A stretch of 64,000 nucleotides of DNA from an uncultured Pseudodesulfovibrio sp. (GTDB taxonomy: Bacteria > Desulfobacterota > Desulfovibrionia > Desulfovibrionales > Desulfovibrionaceae): the NCBI RefSeq assembly GCF_963677845.1, contig NZ_OY782498.1, forward strand, positions 2,487,518-2,551,517, in the 5' to 3' direction. The notes beneath the pieces are model-generated. The model worked only from the letters and a program-made list of their open reading frames with translations, was not told the DNA's origin and ran no database searches. Numbering within the stretch: position 1 is the first letter of the stretch; each line of letters opens with the position of its first letter. Shown piece after piece: positions 51,400 to 61,778 of this stretch. Both the position numbers and the translations under genes were made by a program.

Positions 51400-51850
51400 T
51401 CAAAGGTTCTTTCTCCCAATCAAACACAAACTTAATCAACTCTTCGCTCACCATAGAGGGCCTTGGGGTGCTCCAGCACCCCAACACCGCTCTCCCTCCA
51501 AAGACGATTTCTTTCCCGCCCAACCAGACGAAGACGGGACCCAGCCCTTAATCGACGGCTTAGAAGCTGACCAATCGAAGGAGGCGGCTCTCGTCAGGGA
51601 ATCAGGCAATTTGTCTTAAACTGAAGGATGATGTGAAAGGCAAGGCTTATACTTTTAATAGGGCGGAGCCGACTCGATTGGATCAGATTCTTACCGCCGA
51701 TCAAGGGGACGGCCAAGCTAGCGAGCCGAGTTTTTTGGATCTTTTTGGGGCGGCTCAGCCAAAAAGATCCGCCGCCCGCGCAGGGCATGGAAAGCCTTGG
51801 GTGCTTCAGCACCCAACAATGACTCTCGCCGAAGGCGTATTTTTCAAAAA
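51400..51850. other. Non-coding region with several hairpins
   Basis: No gene is supported. Hairpins seen: GGGGTGCTCCAGCACCCC (51466-51483), TTGGGTGCTTCAGCACCCAA (51798-51817, the same GTGCT-xx-AGCAC core) and GGATCTTTTTGG with CCAAAAAGATCC (51737-51770). CCAATCGA...CGGCTC recurs in inverted form (51570-51587 and 51666-51681). The two GTGCT hairpins resemble each other and may be related elements. Confidence 0.45.
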
Positions 51851-51855
51851 AAAGG

Positions 51856-51879
51856 CCGCTTCCAAAGCGGCCATCCTTA
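51856..51879 (-). terminator. Terminator of the MOT1-like transporter gene
   Basis: On the minus strand GGCCGCTT, TGG, AAGCGGCC forms an 8-bp stem followed by TTTTTTTT, just after the transporter stop. Confidence 0.85.
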
Positions 51880-51900
51880 CTTCTTAACCTCAACAAACAA

Positions 51901-53094
51901 TTATACAGTAATCCGACCTTTACGAAGCAGATATTCCAAGGCAATGGCAACCCCAAAAGCCCAAGCCAAATTAGCGGCCAATGTAATCCCCAGCATAATG
52001 ATAATAATAAAAAGATCAGTTCGCGCTTCCACATCCTGTATGGTCAAGGCAAGCTGCGTCCCCGAAAAAAACAACAACACCCCAAGCACTCCCATTGGAA
52101 GCAGATGAAGCACACTAACCGACCCCGTGCCAAGCAACACAGCCAACGCCACAAAGAATCCACCAATAATGAGATTCGAACCGGGAGTCCGTGCGCCAAA
52201 GGCATAATGAGCAGCCAGCCCCCCTGCCCCATGACAGACCGGCATACCACCAACCAAAGCGGCAAAAACATTCGACAGCCCCATGGAAATACACAATGCG
52301 CGGTCAGTGACCCGACGGCTTTCCTTACCGAAATATTCAAAACTCAAATCCCGATTGGCGATAACCGCATTCCCCATAGTCATAGGAATTTGAGGCAAAA
52401 CCAGAGCGAACAAGGCATACGAAAAATCTACCCCCGTAGGAAATCCGAAAGGCAATATCTCCGGGAAATGCAAGCCAGGTTGAATCGAAGTCAATTCCCG
52501 CCATGCTCCAAATGCAGCCCCAAAAATCGCCCCGCAGACAACGACGACCAATCCAGCCGGATACCGATGACTCCGCAACAAAAAAAGTGTGATGATTCCA
52601 AAGATCACTCCAGACACCACAGACATAGGCACCGGACCAAGGCTTTGGATAGTCATGAACGGTTCGACTGCACCTCGCATGGTCTGGAAAGAATTGGTCC
52701 CGACAACCAGAGATGCGCCTTTGGATAAAAGCAACACACCTGTTGAAAGCTGAACACCACGAATAACGGACTTGGGAACGATTTTGGCAACAACTTTGAC
52801 CAACCCAGTCGCACCGAGAATAAGCAGAAGCGCGGCCAGCAGCATACCAGAAGCAGTAATCACGCCGGGAGTCAGGGCCAATGCGATACCATAGGCCGAA
52901 ACAACCTTCATCGGCTGCACGGCTATAGGCACCCGATAATAGGAACCGACCACGATGTACATAAGTCCCACAGTCAAAAAAAGGCCTGTAGCAGACAGAC
53001 CATTAATCATGATCATACCAAAAGCCAGAGGCAATAATGTCCCCAAATCCCCCACCGAACCGGCCCATTCCATTCTATTGAAGCTGATTTTCAT
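51901..53094 (-). CDS. MOT1-like molybdate/sulfate transporter
   Basis: A 397-residue membrane protein with about ten helices, matching the MOT1-type branch of the sulfate/molybdate transporters: MEWAGSVGDLGTLLPLAFGM at the start, GLMYIVVGSYYRVPIAVQPMKVVSAYG with the QPMK motif, then LPQIPMTMGNAVIANRDLS and PVCHGAGGLAAHYAFGARTPG. ATG 53094 follows AGGATAATACC; longer frames lack signal. The QPMK and PVCHGAGG motifs are typical. It imports molybdate or sulfate; the MoSto-like gene and moeA nearby favour molybdate. Confidence 0.8.
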   Translation of the reverse strand: MKISFNRMEWAGSVGDLGTLLPLAFGMIMINGLSATGLFLTVGLMYIVVGSYYRVPIAVQPMKVVSAYGIALALTPGVITASGMLLAALLLILGATGLVKVVAKIVPKSVIRGVQLSTGVLLLSKGASLVVGTNSFQTMRGAVEPFMTIQSLGPVPMSVVSGVIFGIITLFLLRSHRYPAGLVVVVCGAIFGAAFGAWRELTSIQPGLHFPEILPFGFPTGVDFSYALFALVLPQIPMTMGNAVIANRDLSFEYFGKESRRVTDRALCISMGLSNVFAALVGGMPVCHGAGGLAAHYAFGARTPGSNLIIGGFFVALAVLLGTGSVSVLHLLPMGVLGVLLFFSGTQLALTIQDVEARTDLFIIIIMLGITLAANLAWAFGVAIALEYLLRKGRITV

Positions 53095-53152
53095 GGTATT
53101 ATCCTGCTTATTTTTCATATGGTATGAGGAATTTACAGATTCGACACAATGA

Positions 53153-54142
<990 letters not shown>

Positions 54143-54149
54143 GATATTC

Positions 54150-55403
54150 ATGAACCACGGTTTCTTCACTATTATCAGCCGAGAAGAATTTGTCGGCCTG
54201 CTCAAAGGATTTTCTCCGCTCGCACCAGAGACAAAAAGCCTGACACGCGCTTCCGGCCGCGTGCTGGCCGACGACATCATCGCCCAACATGACTGGCCTC
54301 TGCTTGACCGGTCCTGCATGGATGGATTTGCCGTCAATGCACGGGATATATTCGGAGCCACGGAATCCAACCCGGGGTATCTGGAATGTGTGGCTGCCCT
54401 GCCCATCGACAAGATGCCGGAAATCGAACTGAATCCCGGCGAATGTGCTCGGATTGCTACAGGTGGCGTACTCCCGAGCGGCGCAGACAGCGTGGTCATG
54501 GTGGAACACACTCAGGCCATGGAAGCAGACACTGACATGGGAACCATTGAGATTCGCAAAAGTGCAGCTCCCGGCGAAAACGTCATGCAACGGGGTGAAG
54601 ACGCCAAAAACGGCGCAGTGGCTCTAGCTGCCGGCACGCTCATTCGCCCACAGGAAATTGGTCTTGCGGCAGCCTTGGGCTTTGAAGAGATTTCTCTACG
54701 TCGTCGCCCTCGTGTGGGTATCTTATCCACGGGCGACGAACTCATTGAAGTCGACGAGACACCAAAGCCGGGGCAGGTCCGGGATGTCAACTCCCTGACC
54801 ATTGCCGCATTGGTCAAACAAGCCAATGGCAAACCGACCCGCTATGGCATTATCAAGGATGATCTCGAAAGCTTGAGTCGTGCATTGAAAAAAGCCATCG
54901 AAGACAATGATATGGTTCTGTTGTCCGGCGGCAGTTCCATCGGTGTCCGCGATCTGACGGTTCAGGCCATCGAATCCATGAAAGAGGCAGAAATTCTGGC
55001 GCACGGTGTCGCCCTGAGTCCGGGCAAGCCAACCATTTTGGGACGTGTGGCTGAAAAGCCGGTCCTGGGTCTGCCGGGACAGGTGACATCCGCCTTGGTG
55101 GTCATGCACGTTCTGATCCTGCCGCTTATTCGCCACCTTCAAGGCGATGACCGAGGATTCACGGCAATGAACCGCACAAAGCGTAAAGCTGAACTGGCCC
55201 GAAATGTGGCATCAAAACCGGGCCGGGAAGACTACATCCGTATCCGACTGGAAGAACGGGATGGGGAATTGCCTTTGGCTCATCCGGTCCTCGGCAAATC
55301 AGGTCTGCTCCGAACCATTGTCCAAGCCCAAGGATTAGCCGCCATCCCAGCGGACTCCGAAGGGGTGTACCAAGGAGAAATGATTGACGTGTGGATTATC
55401 TAA
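54150..55403 (+). CDS. moeA: Molybdopterin molybdenumtransferase
   Basis: A 417-residue MoeA. Domains: DRSCMDGFAVNARD near residue 50, GGVLPSGADSVVMVEH, the MoaB/MogA-like core (VGILSTGDELIEVDE, VLLSGGSSIGVRDLT, GVALSPGKPTILGRV, GLPGQVTSALV) and the C-terminal SH3-like domain. It inserts molybdenum into molybdopterin. ATG 54150 follows AGGATATTC. It fits with the MOT1-like transporter and MoSto-like genes of the same region. Confidence 0.95.
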   Translation: MNHGFFTIISREEFVGLLKGFSPLAPETKSLTRASGRVLADDIIAQHDWPLLDRSCMDGFAVNARDIFGATESNPGYLECVAALPIDKMPEIELNPGECARIATGGVLPSGADSVVMVEHTQAMEADTDMGTIEIRKSAAPGENVMQRGEDAKNGAVALAAGTLIRPQEIGLAAALGFEEISLRRRPRVGILSTGDELIEVDETPKPGQVRDVNSLTIAALVKQANGKPTRYGIIKDDLESLSRALKKAIEDNDMVLLSGGSSIGVRDLTVQAIESMKEAEILAHGVALSPGKPTILGRVAEKPVLGLPGQVTSALVVMHVLILPLIRHLQGDDRGFTAMNRTKRKAELARNVASKPGREDYIRIRLEERDGELPLAHPVLGKSGLLRTIVQAQGLAAIPADSEGVYQGEMIDVWII

Positions 55404-55427
55404 CCAGCTGATATCAAAGATTTCTGA

Positions 55428-56390
55428 TTAAAGTTCTTCCATTTGCCCATCCAGTTCGAGGATTTTCCATCCGTCGTTCCCTTTCATCAGGGCAAACACG
55501 GAATCCTCTTCCAGATTCTGGTCCAGATCAGCCACTTGTATTCGATAGGTTCCAAAAACACGGACCTCGGCCACGTCCTCTTGCAAATAGACAAGATCAA
55601 ACCTCAATCCTGCCGGGTCCACTTGTGCAGTACGCAATATCTTATACGTTCCACGCTGACGTTGTATTTGCTTGAACACTTCAAACTGAAAGTCAAACCG
55701 ATCACGCACATGCTGTGCGAACAAAGTGTGATACTCATCAGCAAGAGAGCTTTGCATTATATAAAACGTTCGCAGCAATTCTTTAATTTCATCTGGCACT
55801 TCATTGGTCAAATCCGCTGGAGGCAACACCGGAACTCGAACGTTTTCAGCACTCTCCCCTGAAATGCCTTCTGTAGGAGCTGCCATAAGGGTCAAATAGA
55901 ATTTGATCTCGGAAACTGCTAATTTCTGCTTACCGACTGCTCCGCCCTTGGGAAACACCTCATCCACGATCACCCTGAAGGATTTAACCGGCTTGGATCG
56001 ACATTCGATAACCTGTTCGCCAGCCTCATCTCGTAGCCAAAACGGACTTTCCGATCCATCGGGATACACAATACGCCCGGAACGAATACGCCGAAATTCC
56101 TTGAAACGCCCTTCTTCCTGATGACCATTGAAGATACCGAGCCGAGTCACCCTGACCGGTACGGGAAACGCAAAGTCCATCCACTGACCAGTACCGGAAC
56201 TGATACTTCCACCAACCCAAGCAGTCGAAGGATCTCCATCAAGAAGGTTTCCGGGAGCATATGAAAAGGCATGGTCCACCTTAAAGCTGGAAACTGAAAC
56301 TTCAACTTCCAATGCAAAAGCAGGGGTGGATACCATAAACATGAAAAAAAGGATCGAAAGCAAAATAAGATAGCGCATGAATATTCTCAT
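55428..56390 (-). CDS. Exported protein with discoidin-like domain
   Basis: A 320-residue exported protein. After a signal peptide (YLILLSILFFMFMVSTPAFA), residues ~35-160 resemble the NADase-type/F5-8C glycan-binding (discoidin) fold: AFSYAPGNLLDGDPSTAWVGG, QWMDFAFPVPVRVTRLGIFNGHQEEGRFKEFRR. The rest (LLRTFYIMQSSLADEYHTLF and later) is an unassigned domain perhaps ending with a nuclear-transport-factor-like fold. The start is uncertain: 56390, 56402 and 56378 are all possible. It is divergent from the solute-binding gene. Confidence 0.7.
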   Translation of the reverse strand: MRIFMRYLILLSILFFMFMVSTPAFALEVEVSVSSFKVDHAFSYAPGNLLDGDPSTAWVGGSISSGTGQWMDFAFPVPVRVTRLGIFNGHQEEGRFKEFRRIRSGRIVYPDGSESPFWLRDEAGEQVIECRSKPVKSFRVIVDEVFPKGGAVGKQKLAVSEIKFYLTLMAAPTEGISGESAENVRVPVLPPADLTNEVPDEIKELLRTFYIMQSSLADEYHTLFAQHVRDRFDFQFEVFKQIQRQRGTYKILRTAQVDPAGLRFDLVYLQEDVAEVRVFGTYRIQVADLDQNLEEDSVFALMKGNDGWKILELDGQMEEL

Positions 56391-56526
56391 AACACAACTC
56401 ATGGCAGCCAGTCCTGCACAAAAAACACACCTGTTTGCGCGAAATTTCATACAAAACCACCCATTATTAAAATACATTGCCATGTATTCCTTTGTAAAAT
56501 TGGCTCTGTTGCTATAATACATTCTT

Positions 56527-57309
56527 ATGAAGTGTAGATTCCTCATACTGGCTTTTGTCCTCACCCTCTCCATTGGGATCGGAACAGGATTTGGTGTTTC
56601 CTGTTTTTCTGTAGAAGCGGCTGAGACAACCATCACAATGTTTGTTCCTAACACAGACTGGCCACCTTATCTGATGGATAACCCGGAATATCCTGACGGA
56701 GGCGTATTCGTTGAAATTTTACGGGCTGTCGCCGCACCACTCGGACACTCCGTAAAGACCATTCCCCTTCCCAACCAACGGGGATGGATGATGCTTGAAA
56801 ACGGCTCAGTTGATGTTCATGCCAAGGCGATTGAATGGGTGCCAAATGCAGAGGACTTCCTGTGGACCGAACCTTTCATGCAAAGCGAAGACGTACTTCT
56901 TTATCCGACCGACAAACCACTGAAATATTCTTCGCCCCAAAAGCTTTATGGCAAATCAATAGCCGCAATAAAAGGGTTCATCTATCCAGTACTTGAATCA
57001 CACTTCGGCCCAGATAAAATCCAACGGATAGATGTTGCTTCACCCTATGCAATGTTGGAGCTTCTCTCCCTTGGCCGAGCTGATGCGGCTCTGGTCAACC
57101 GAACTGAAACACAGTGGTTGCTGCGTAACAAACCGGAACTCAATCCAAAACGCTTCACCCTTGACGACACGCCGTGTGACAGTGCCAGTTACCGATTCGC
57201 ATTTACCCGAAAAGGACACTGGAAACCTTTCATCAAAGAGTTCAACAAGACTCTTAAAACCATGCAAAAAGACGGAAGACTTCAAGCCATCCTAGACAAA
57301 TACCGGTAG
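56527..57309 (+). CDS. Periplasmic solute-binding protein (family 3)
   Basis: A 260-residue exported protein with a signal peptide (LILAFVLTLSIGIGTGFGVSC). The mature part has the SBP_bac_3 fold: TDWPPYLMDNPEYPDGGVFVEILRAVAAPLG, NGSVDVHAKAIEWVPN, IAAIKGFIYPVLESHF and a closing ALVNRTETQWLL. No transporter genes are adjacent. It may be a sensor or an orphan binding protein. Confidence 0.85.
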   Translation: MKCRFLILAFVLTLSIGIGTGFGVSCFSVEAAETTITMFVPNTDWPPYLMDNPEYPDGGVFVEILRAVAAPLGHSVKTIPLPNQRGWMMLENGSVDVHAKAIEWVPNAEDFLWTEPFMQSEDVLLYPTDKPLKYSSPQKLYGKSIAAIKGFIYPVLESHFGPDKIQRIDVASPYAMLELLSLGRADAALVNRTETQWLLRNKPELNPKRFTLDDTPCDSASYRFAFTRKGHWKPFIKEFNKTLKTMQKDGRLQAILDKYR

Positions 57310-57340
57310 CCACCCTTTTTCGTCCACATACCACAAAAAA

Positions 57341-57366
57341 AGAGGAGCCAAATGGCTCCCCTTCTT
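57341..57366. terminator. Bidirectional terminator
   Basis: GGAGCC, AAAT, GGCTCC within AGAGGAGCC...GGCTCCCCTTCTT gives a stem usable by the solute-binding gene (plus) and ahcY (minus). Confidence 0.7.
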
Positions 57367-57386
57367 ATTCATTACGTCCTCAAGAA

Positions 57387-58817
57387 CTAGTAGCGGTAGT
57401 GATCCGGCTTGAACGGGCCTTCCACTTCCACGCCGATGTAATCAGCCTGTTCCTTGGATAATTTTTCAAGCTTCACACCAAGGCGTTCAAGGTGCAAACG
57501 GGCAACTTCTTCGTCCAACTTTTTGGGCAGAATCATCACCTTGGGATCGTACTCATTCTTGGCTAGATCGAGCTGCGCCAACACCTGATTGGTAAAGGAG
57601 TTGGACATCACGAAGCTGGGGTGGCCTGTGGCGCAACCGAGGTTGACCAGACGACCTTCTGCAAGAACGATAAGAGACTTGCCAGAAGGCAGAGTCCATT
57701 TGTCGACCTGCGGCTTGACCTCTTTCTTGACGCACTTGGGGTTGCCTTCAAGGTGCAGCATTTCAATCTCGGAATCGAAGTGACCGATGTTGCAAAGAAT
57801 GGCCTCGTCCTTCATGGCATCCATGTGTGCGCCAGTGACAACGTGGTAGTTGCCGGTGCAGGTGACAAAGACATCACCACGAGAGGCAGCGTCATCCATG
57901 GTGGTAACTTCAAAACCTTCCATGGCAGCCTGAAGTGCACAAATGGGATCAATCTCGGTGACAAGCACACGAGCGCCAAAACCGCGCATGGACTGAGCGC
58001 AGCCCTTACCGACATCGCCGTAACCAATAACAACCACAACCTTACCCGCGATCATGACATCGGTAGCACGCTTGATGCCGTCAGCCAAAGATTCACGGCA
58101 ACCATACAGGTTGTCGAACTTGGACTTGGTCACGGAGTCGTTGACGTTGATGGCCGGGAAGAGCAGGTCGCCGTTGCGCTGCATCTCGTAAAGACGGTGC
58201 ACGCCGGTCGTGGTTTCTTCAGACACGCCTCGAATAACCTTGGCAATTCTGGTCCACTTCTGCGGATCGGCAGCGTAGGAAGCCTGCAAGCGGTCCATGA
58301 CAATCTGAAATTCCTGAACATCATATTCCTTGTCGAACAGGCTGGGGTCCTTTTCGCACTTCACGCCCTGATGGACGAGCAGAGTCGCGTCACCGCCATC
58401 ATCGACGATAAGATCAGGACCGGAACCGTCAGGCCATGTCAAAGCTTGTTCGGTGCACCACCAGAACTCTTCCAGAGTCTCGCCCTTCCACGCAAAAACC
58501 TTGGCCATGCCGGACTCGGCAATGGCTGCAGCAGCGTTGTCCTGAGTGGAAAAAATATTGCAGGACGCCCAACGCAGATCAGCACCCAGTTCGTACAGGC
58601 ACTTAATAAGCATGGCGGTCTGAATAGTCATGTGCAGAGAGCCCATGATTTTAAGACCCTTAAGCGGTTTTTCCTCACCGTATTTATCAATAAGAGCCAT
58701 CAGGCCGGGCATTTCACGCTCGGACAACTGCATTTCCATGAGACCCCATTCAGCCAAAGACAGGTCAGCGACCTTGTTCTCGCACTTCGGGTCAACGGGC
58801 ATAACGTTCTTGGACAT
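57387..58817 (-). CDS. ahcY: Adenosylhomocysteinase
   Basis: A 476-residue S-adenosylhomocysteine hydrolase: [53 protein letters not shown]-binding [21 protein letters not shown] and the C-terminal KPDHYRY. It breaks SAH into adenosine and homocysteine. ATG 58817 follows GGAGGAAGTA; a TTG at 58829 overlaps that site. It is downstream of sahR (28-bp gap), in one operon under SahR control by analogy. Confidence 0.98.
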   Translation of the reverse strand: MSKNVMPVDPKCENKVADLSLAEWGLMEMQLSEREMPGLMALIDKYGEEKPLKGLKIMGSLHMTIQTAMLIKCLYELGADLRWASCNIFSTQDNAAAAIAESGMAKVFAWKGETLEEFWWCTEQALTWPDGSGPDLIVDDGGDATLLVHQGVKCEKDPSLFDKEYDVQEFQIVMDRLQASYAADPQKWTRIAKVIRGVSEETTTGVHRLYEMQRNGDLLFPAINVNDSVTKSKFDNLYGCRESLADGIKRATDVMIAGKVVVVIGYGDVGKGCAQSMRGFGARVLVTEIDPICALQAAMEGFEVTTMDDAASRGDVFVTCTGNYHVVTGAHMDAMKDEAILCNIGHFDSEIEMLHLEGNPKCVKKEVKPQVDKWTLPSGKSLIVLAEGRLVNLGCATGHPSFVMSNSFTNQVLAQLDLAKNEYDPKVMILPKKLDEEVARLHLERLGVKLEKLSKEQADYIGVEVEGPFKPDHYRY

Positions 58818-58844
58818 TACTTCCTCCAAATAGAGTGTTGATTT

Positions 58845-59756
58845 TTATTTTTTCTCGGCCTCGTAGAGTACAACCACGAGTCCCATATTAACTTCAAATT
58901 CAGTGACGGATTTCACGTCAAACCGCGCCTTTTCCAACCAACCGACCATCTTCTCACGGGGGATACCGAGTCGACGATCGCCGTATTCACTCCGCATGAG
59001 TTCATTCTCATGCTGATCGAACTCGGCAATGATCAACCGGCCACCGATCTTGAGTACACGCCCGGCTTCCTTGAGAGCATCAATAGGCCGCGCCAAATGG
59101 TGCAACACCAGAGATACAACAGTACAGTCAGCTTCCCAATCACGCAAAGGCAGATGGGTCATCTCGCCTATACGCAAGGACATGGACGCGTCTTCCGAAA
59201 AACGTTCCTCAGCCAGTTCCAACATCTTGGGAGAGTTATCAACACCGATAACAGAATCCGATGTTCTGGACAAAATTTCGAGCATATCACCCGGTCCGCA
59301 GCCAATATCGGCTGCACAGGAACATTGAGGCAATCGAGCCTGAATTTCCTTCCCAAGGTTGAGGTCGCCAAGGACTTCGGCTGTCATACGGTCCCAATCA
59401 GAAGCAATGTCGTCGAAGAACTGACGAGTAGCAGCCGTCCGCTCACGAATAACCTTGTCAGCTCGATTTTGATCACGCTGCAAATCGGATTCTTCAGCCA
59501 TCAACAGGCTGATACCGTCAAGGAACATACGCCCCTGACCTTCTTCACTGGCTCTGTAAAAAGCCCAGAGTCCATCACGACGGACGTCCACCAGACCAGA
59601 CTCTGATAAAATTTTCAGATGCCGGGAAATTCGGGACTGCCCCATTTCCATAACCTGTACGATTTCACCAACATTCAATTCGTATTCCAAAAGAACGTTG
59701 ACCAGTCGCGCCCGAGTGTCGTCAGATAATGCTTTGCAATATTTAATAATTTCCAT
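58845..59756 (-). CDS. sahR: SahR: ArsR-type regulator with methyltransferase domain
   Basis: A 303-residue fusion. Residues 1-90 are an ArsR winged-helix domain (YCKALSDDTRARLVNVLLEYE, MGQSRISRHLKILSESGLV). Residues ~110-300 are a class I SAM-dependent methyltransferase fold (CAADIGCGPGDMLEIL, LIIAEFDQHENELMRSEYGDRR). This architecture is the SahR regulator of the SAM cycle in Proteobacteria, which responds to SAH. It precedes ahcY in the same operon. The upstream 22-bp palindrome is its probable operator, giving autoregulation. Confidence 0.85.
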   Translation of the reverse strand: MEIIKYCKALSDDTRARLVNVLLEYELNVGEIVQVMEMGQSRISRHLKILSESGLVDVRRDGLWAFYRASEEGQGRMFLDGISLLMAEESDLQRDQNRADKVIRERTAATRQFFDDIASDWDRMTAEVLGDLNLGKEIQARLPQCSCAADIGCGPGDMLEILSRTSDSVIGVDNSPKMLELAEERFSEDASMSLRIGEMTHLPLRDWEADCTVVSLVLHHLARPIDALKEAGRVLKIGGRLIIAEFDQHENELMRSEYGDRRLGIPREKMVGWLEKARFDVKSVTEFEVNMGLVVVLYEAEKK

Positions 59757-59767
59757 GTCTCTTGCTC

Positions 59768-59789
59768 TATATCAGGATATCTTGATATA
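59768..59789. promoter_or_regulatory. SahR-type operator palindrome
   Basis: TATATCA-GGATATCT-TGATATA is a 22-bp inverted repeat with one mismatch pair (G75/T82). It lies 12 bp upstream of the sahR start, where binding would block transcription. Similar ATATC...GATAT sites are known for SahR. Confidence 0.7.
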
Positions 59790-59904
59790 CGGAATAAAGA
59801 CTACCTACCCCAAGTAACGGCAACCGGTCAAGTCCTGAAGAACGACTTTCCGTTGCCCTGTTCAGTGGCATAGACTATAGGGGTTCTATACTACTACCGG
59901 AGGA

Positions 59905-60681
59905 ATGATGAAAAGATACACTCGAATTGCCCTGTCCCTTACTCTGGCAGCACTTCCCCTTATGGGTTGTGGCGTCGCAACACAAAACATCCCTGTATCC
60001 AGTAACCCCAGTGGTGCACAGGTTTTTGCCGACGGCATGCAAACATGTACCACTCCATGTTCCGTAGAACTGGAAAAGACTCAGGCACACATCCTTACCT
60101 TGAAGAAACCCGGTTACAAACAGGCCGATGTCCAAATATCTCAAAAATACGACACAGGCGGCGTGACGCGTGATGCCGTCCAGTCTGGCATGTCCAGTTC
60201 ATCCATGGGCAGCTCTGTCGAAGGTTCCATTACCAATGCGCTCCTTACTGCAGAGCAGGATGAAGCAAGCGGTAATGCATATGTCCTGACTCCAAGCTCT
60301 GTCGTCGTTTCTCTGGTCCCAGAGAACGGGACGGCTCCTGCCGCTGCTACCACACAATCTCAACAGGCAACGGTAAAGACAACGGAACCGGCTACCATCG
60401 GTTCCGCCATTGAAGCTGACCCGGCAGGTGTTGGCGAAGAGGTCCTCAAAGAAGCCGCCATTGCTGCACCAACCGTTGGCACTGAAAAGGAAGTAAGCCA
60501 TCATTCGCATACTTCCACTCATTACAACAAAGACGGGTCCATGTCGCAGCATTCCTCCTCCAGTTCCACCAGCGTGGGTGTTCACGTGAACCCCGTCGCA
60601 GCCGGATTGGATGCTCTCGAATTCCTGGAAGGTGCTGAGAAGAAGCACGAAGCAGAAGAGGCCACTGAAAGCGCACAGTAA
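59905..60681 (+). CDS. PEGA-domain lipoprotein
   Basis: A 258-residue lipoprotein (lipobox LMGC) with a PEGA domain (NIPVSSNPSGAQVFADG, TPCSVELEKTQAHILTLKKPGYK). After it comes an unassigned middle region and a histidine-rich stretch (HHSHTSTHYNKDGSMS). ATG 59905 after GGAGG; ATG 59908 is possible. It resembles the shorter lipoprotein at 61779 in the PEGA part and in KPGYK/KEGYA ends. The role is unknown, likely surface or periplasmic. Confidence 0.8.
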   Translation: MMKRYTRIALSLTLAALPLMGCGVATQNIPVSSNPSGAQVFADGMQTCTTPCSVELEKTQAHILTLKKPGYKQADVQISQKYDTGGVTRDAVQSGMSSSSMGSSVEGSITNALLTAEQDEASGNAYVLTPSSVVVSLVPENGTAPAAATTQSQQATVKTTEPATIGSAIEADPAGVGEEVLKEAAIAAPTVGTEKEVSHHSHTSTHYNKDGSMSQHSSSSSTSVGVHVNPVAAGLDALEFLEGAEKKHEAEEATESAQ

Positions 60682-60703
60682 AAAAATTTAATCAATATCA
60701 AGG

Positions 60704-60738
60704 GAAAGCCCTGCTTCGGCAGGGCTTTCTTTTTTTTT
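60704..60738 (+). terminator. Rho-independent terminator
   Basis: GAAAGCCCTGC, TTCG, GCAGGGCTTTC gives an 11-bp stem with a UUCG loop, followed by TTTTTTTTT. Confidence 0.9.
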
Positions 60739-60877
60739 GGCATCGTGGGTGACACTGGCCGCAATCATCTGATAATGTTTGTCCTACTCCTATGGAATTG
60801 CGACAGTAACAATGGACACCGTCAAAGCCGATTGACGGTATGCAGAAACGACACCTCGGCGACGCGATGGAGGCAAT

Positions 60878-61768
60878 ATGTTCAAGAAAATACTTCTGGC
60901 AGTGACCCCTCAGATCGACACACAAACCGCACCCAAAGCGGCCTTTGATCTTGCCCGAAAACGCGGGGCTGAATTGATTCTGTTCCACGCCCTTCCTCTG
61001 GGCAAAGACGCATGGTGTTCCTTTGAGGAAACCATCCCGGAAAAGGAACTCATTGAATCCACTCGAAACAAGATCGCCGAGTATTATGCCAAAGATCTCA
61101 AAGATATTCCCAACCACTCCATCAGGGTGGTTGCCGGCACCGTGGACGAACAGCTTCTCAAGATCATCCATTCGGAAGGCATAGACTTAATCGTCATGGG
61201 ACATCACACATCAGACATGCACCGCCCGGATCGCATGTGGGGAGTGGTGGACACCTCCATCCGCAAGGTTTGCGCCAACGTTTTCTGCCCTGTCATGGTC
61301 GTAACCAATGAAATGCCCAAAGGGGCGGACATCAAGCGTATCCTCATGGCAACCGACTTCTCTACACCATCGGATTCAGCACTCTGTTATGCGACACAGC
61401 TCGCGCGAACCAATGACGCGCATTTGGACATCTTCCATGTACTCGATGTGGGACAAACCCGCCCCACCCCCAAATATTACATGCAGGAAATGGATATATT
61501 CATCGACAAAGCCATAGAACGCATGAAGAAACGGTACGCCAAAGCCCTTGATGGAATCAGCCACACTTACCACTGCTGGGAAGGCATCCCGTACACGGAG
61601 ATTCTCAAACAGGCACGGTGGGATGAATCCGATATCATTATCATGGCGCAATATTCCTCCAGCGAGGAACCAGCGCAACCTTCAATCGGGTCCACAACCA
61701 TTCAGGTCGCGTTGTCCCCCGGATGTCCGGCCATTATCGTCAATTATCGCGCCAGAGTGTGCATGTAA
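60878..61768 (+). CDS. Tandem universal stress protein
   Basis: A 296-residue protein with two USP domains: the first starts MFKKILLAVTPQIDTQ with DLIVMGHHTS, the second IKRILMATDFSTPSDSA with DIIIMAQYSSSEE and STTIQVALSPGCPAIIV. The second has a G-x(n)-GSTT-like ATP-binding end (IGSTTIQVA), the first a less canonical one (VVDTSIRKV). It acts in the cytoplasm in stress response. It lies between two PEGA lipoprotein genes. Confidence 0.9.
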   Translation: MFKKILLAVTPQIDTQTAPKAAFDLARKRGAELILFHALPLGKDAWCSFEETIPEKELIESTRNKIAEYYAKDLKDIPNHSIRVVAGTVDEQLLKIIHSEGIDLIVMGHHTSDMHRPDRMWGVVDTSIRKVCANVFCPVMVVTNEMPKGADIKRILMATDFSTPSDSALCYATQLARTNDAHLDIFHVLDVGQTRPTPKYYMQEMDIFIDKAIERMKKRYAKALDGISHTYHCWEGIPYTEILKQARWDESDIIIMAQYSSSEEPAQPSIGSTTIQVALSPGCPAIIVNYRARVCM

Positions 61769-61778
61769 CGGGGAAAAG

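Noticed and set aside
57621-58841. Long open frame (406 aa) on the strand opposite ahcY
   Set aside because: It is the antisense shadow of a conserved gene with full motifs, and has no ribosome binding site or family likeness.
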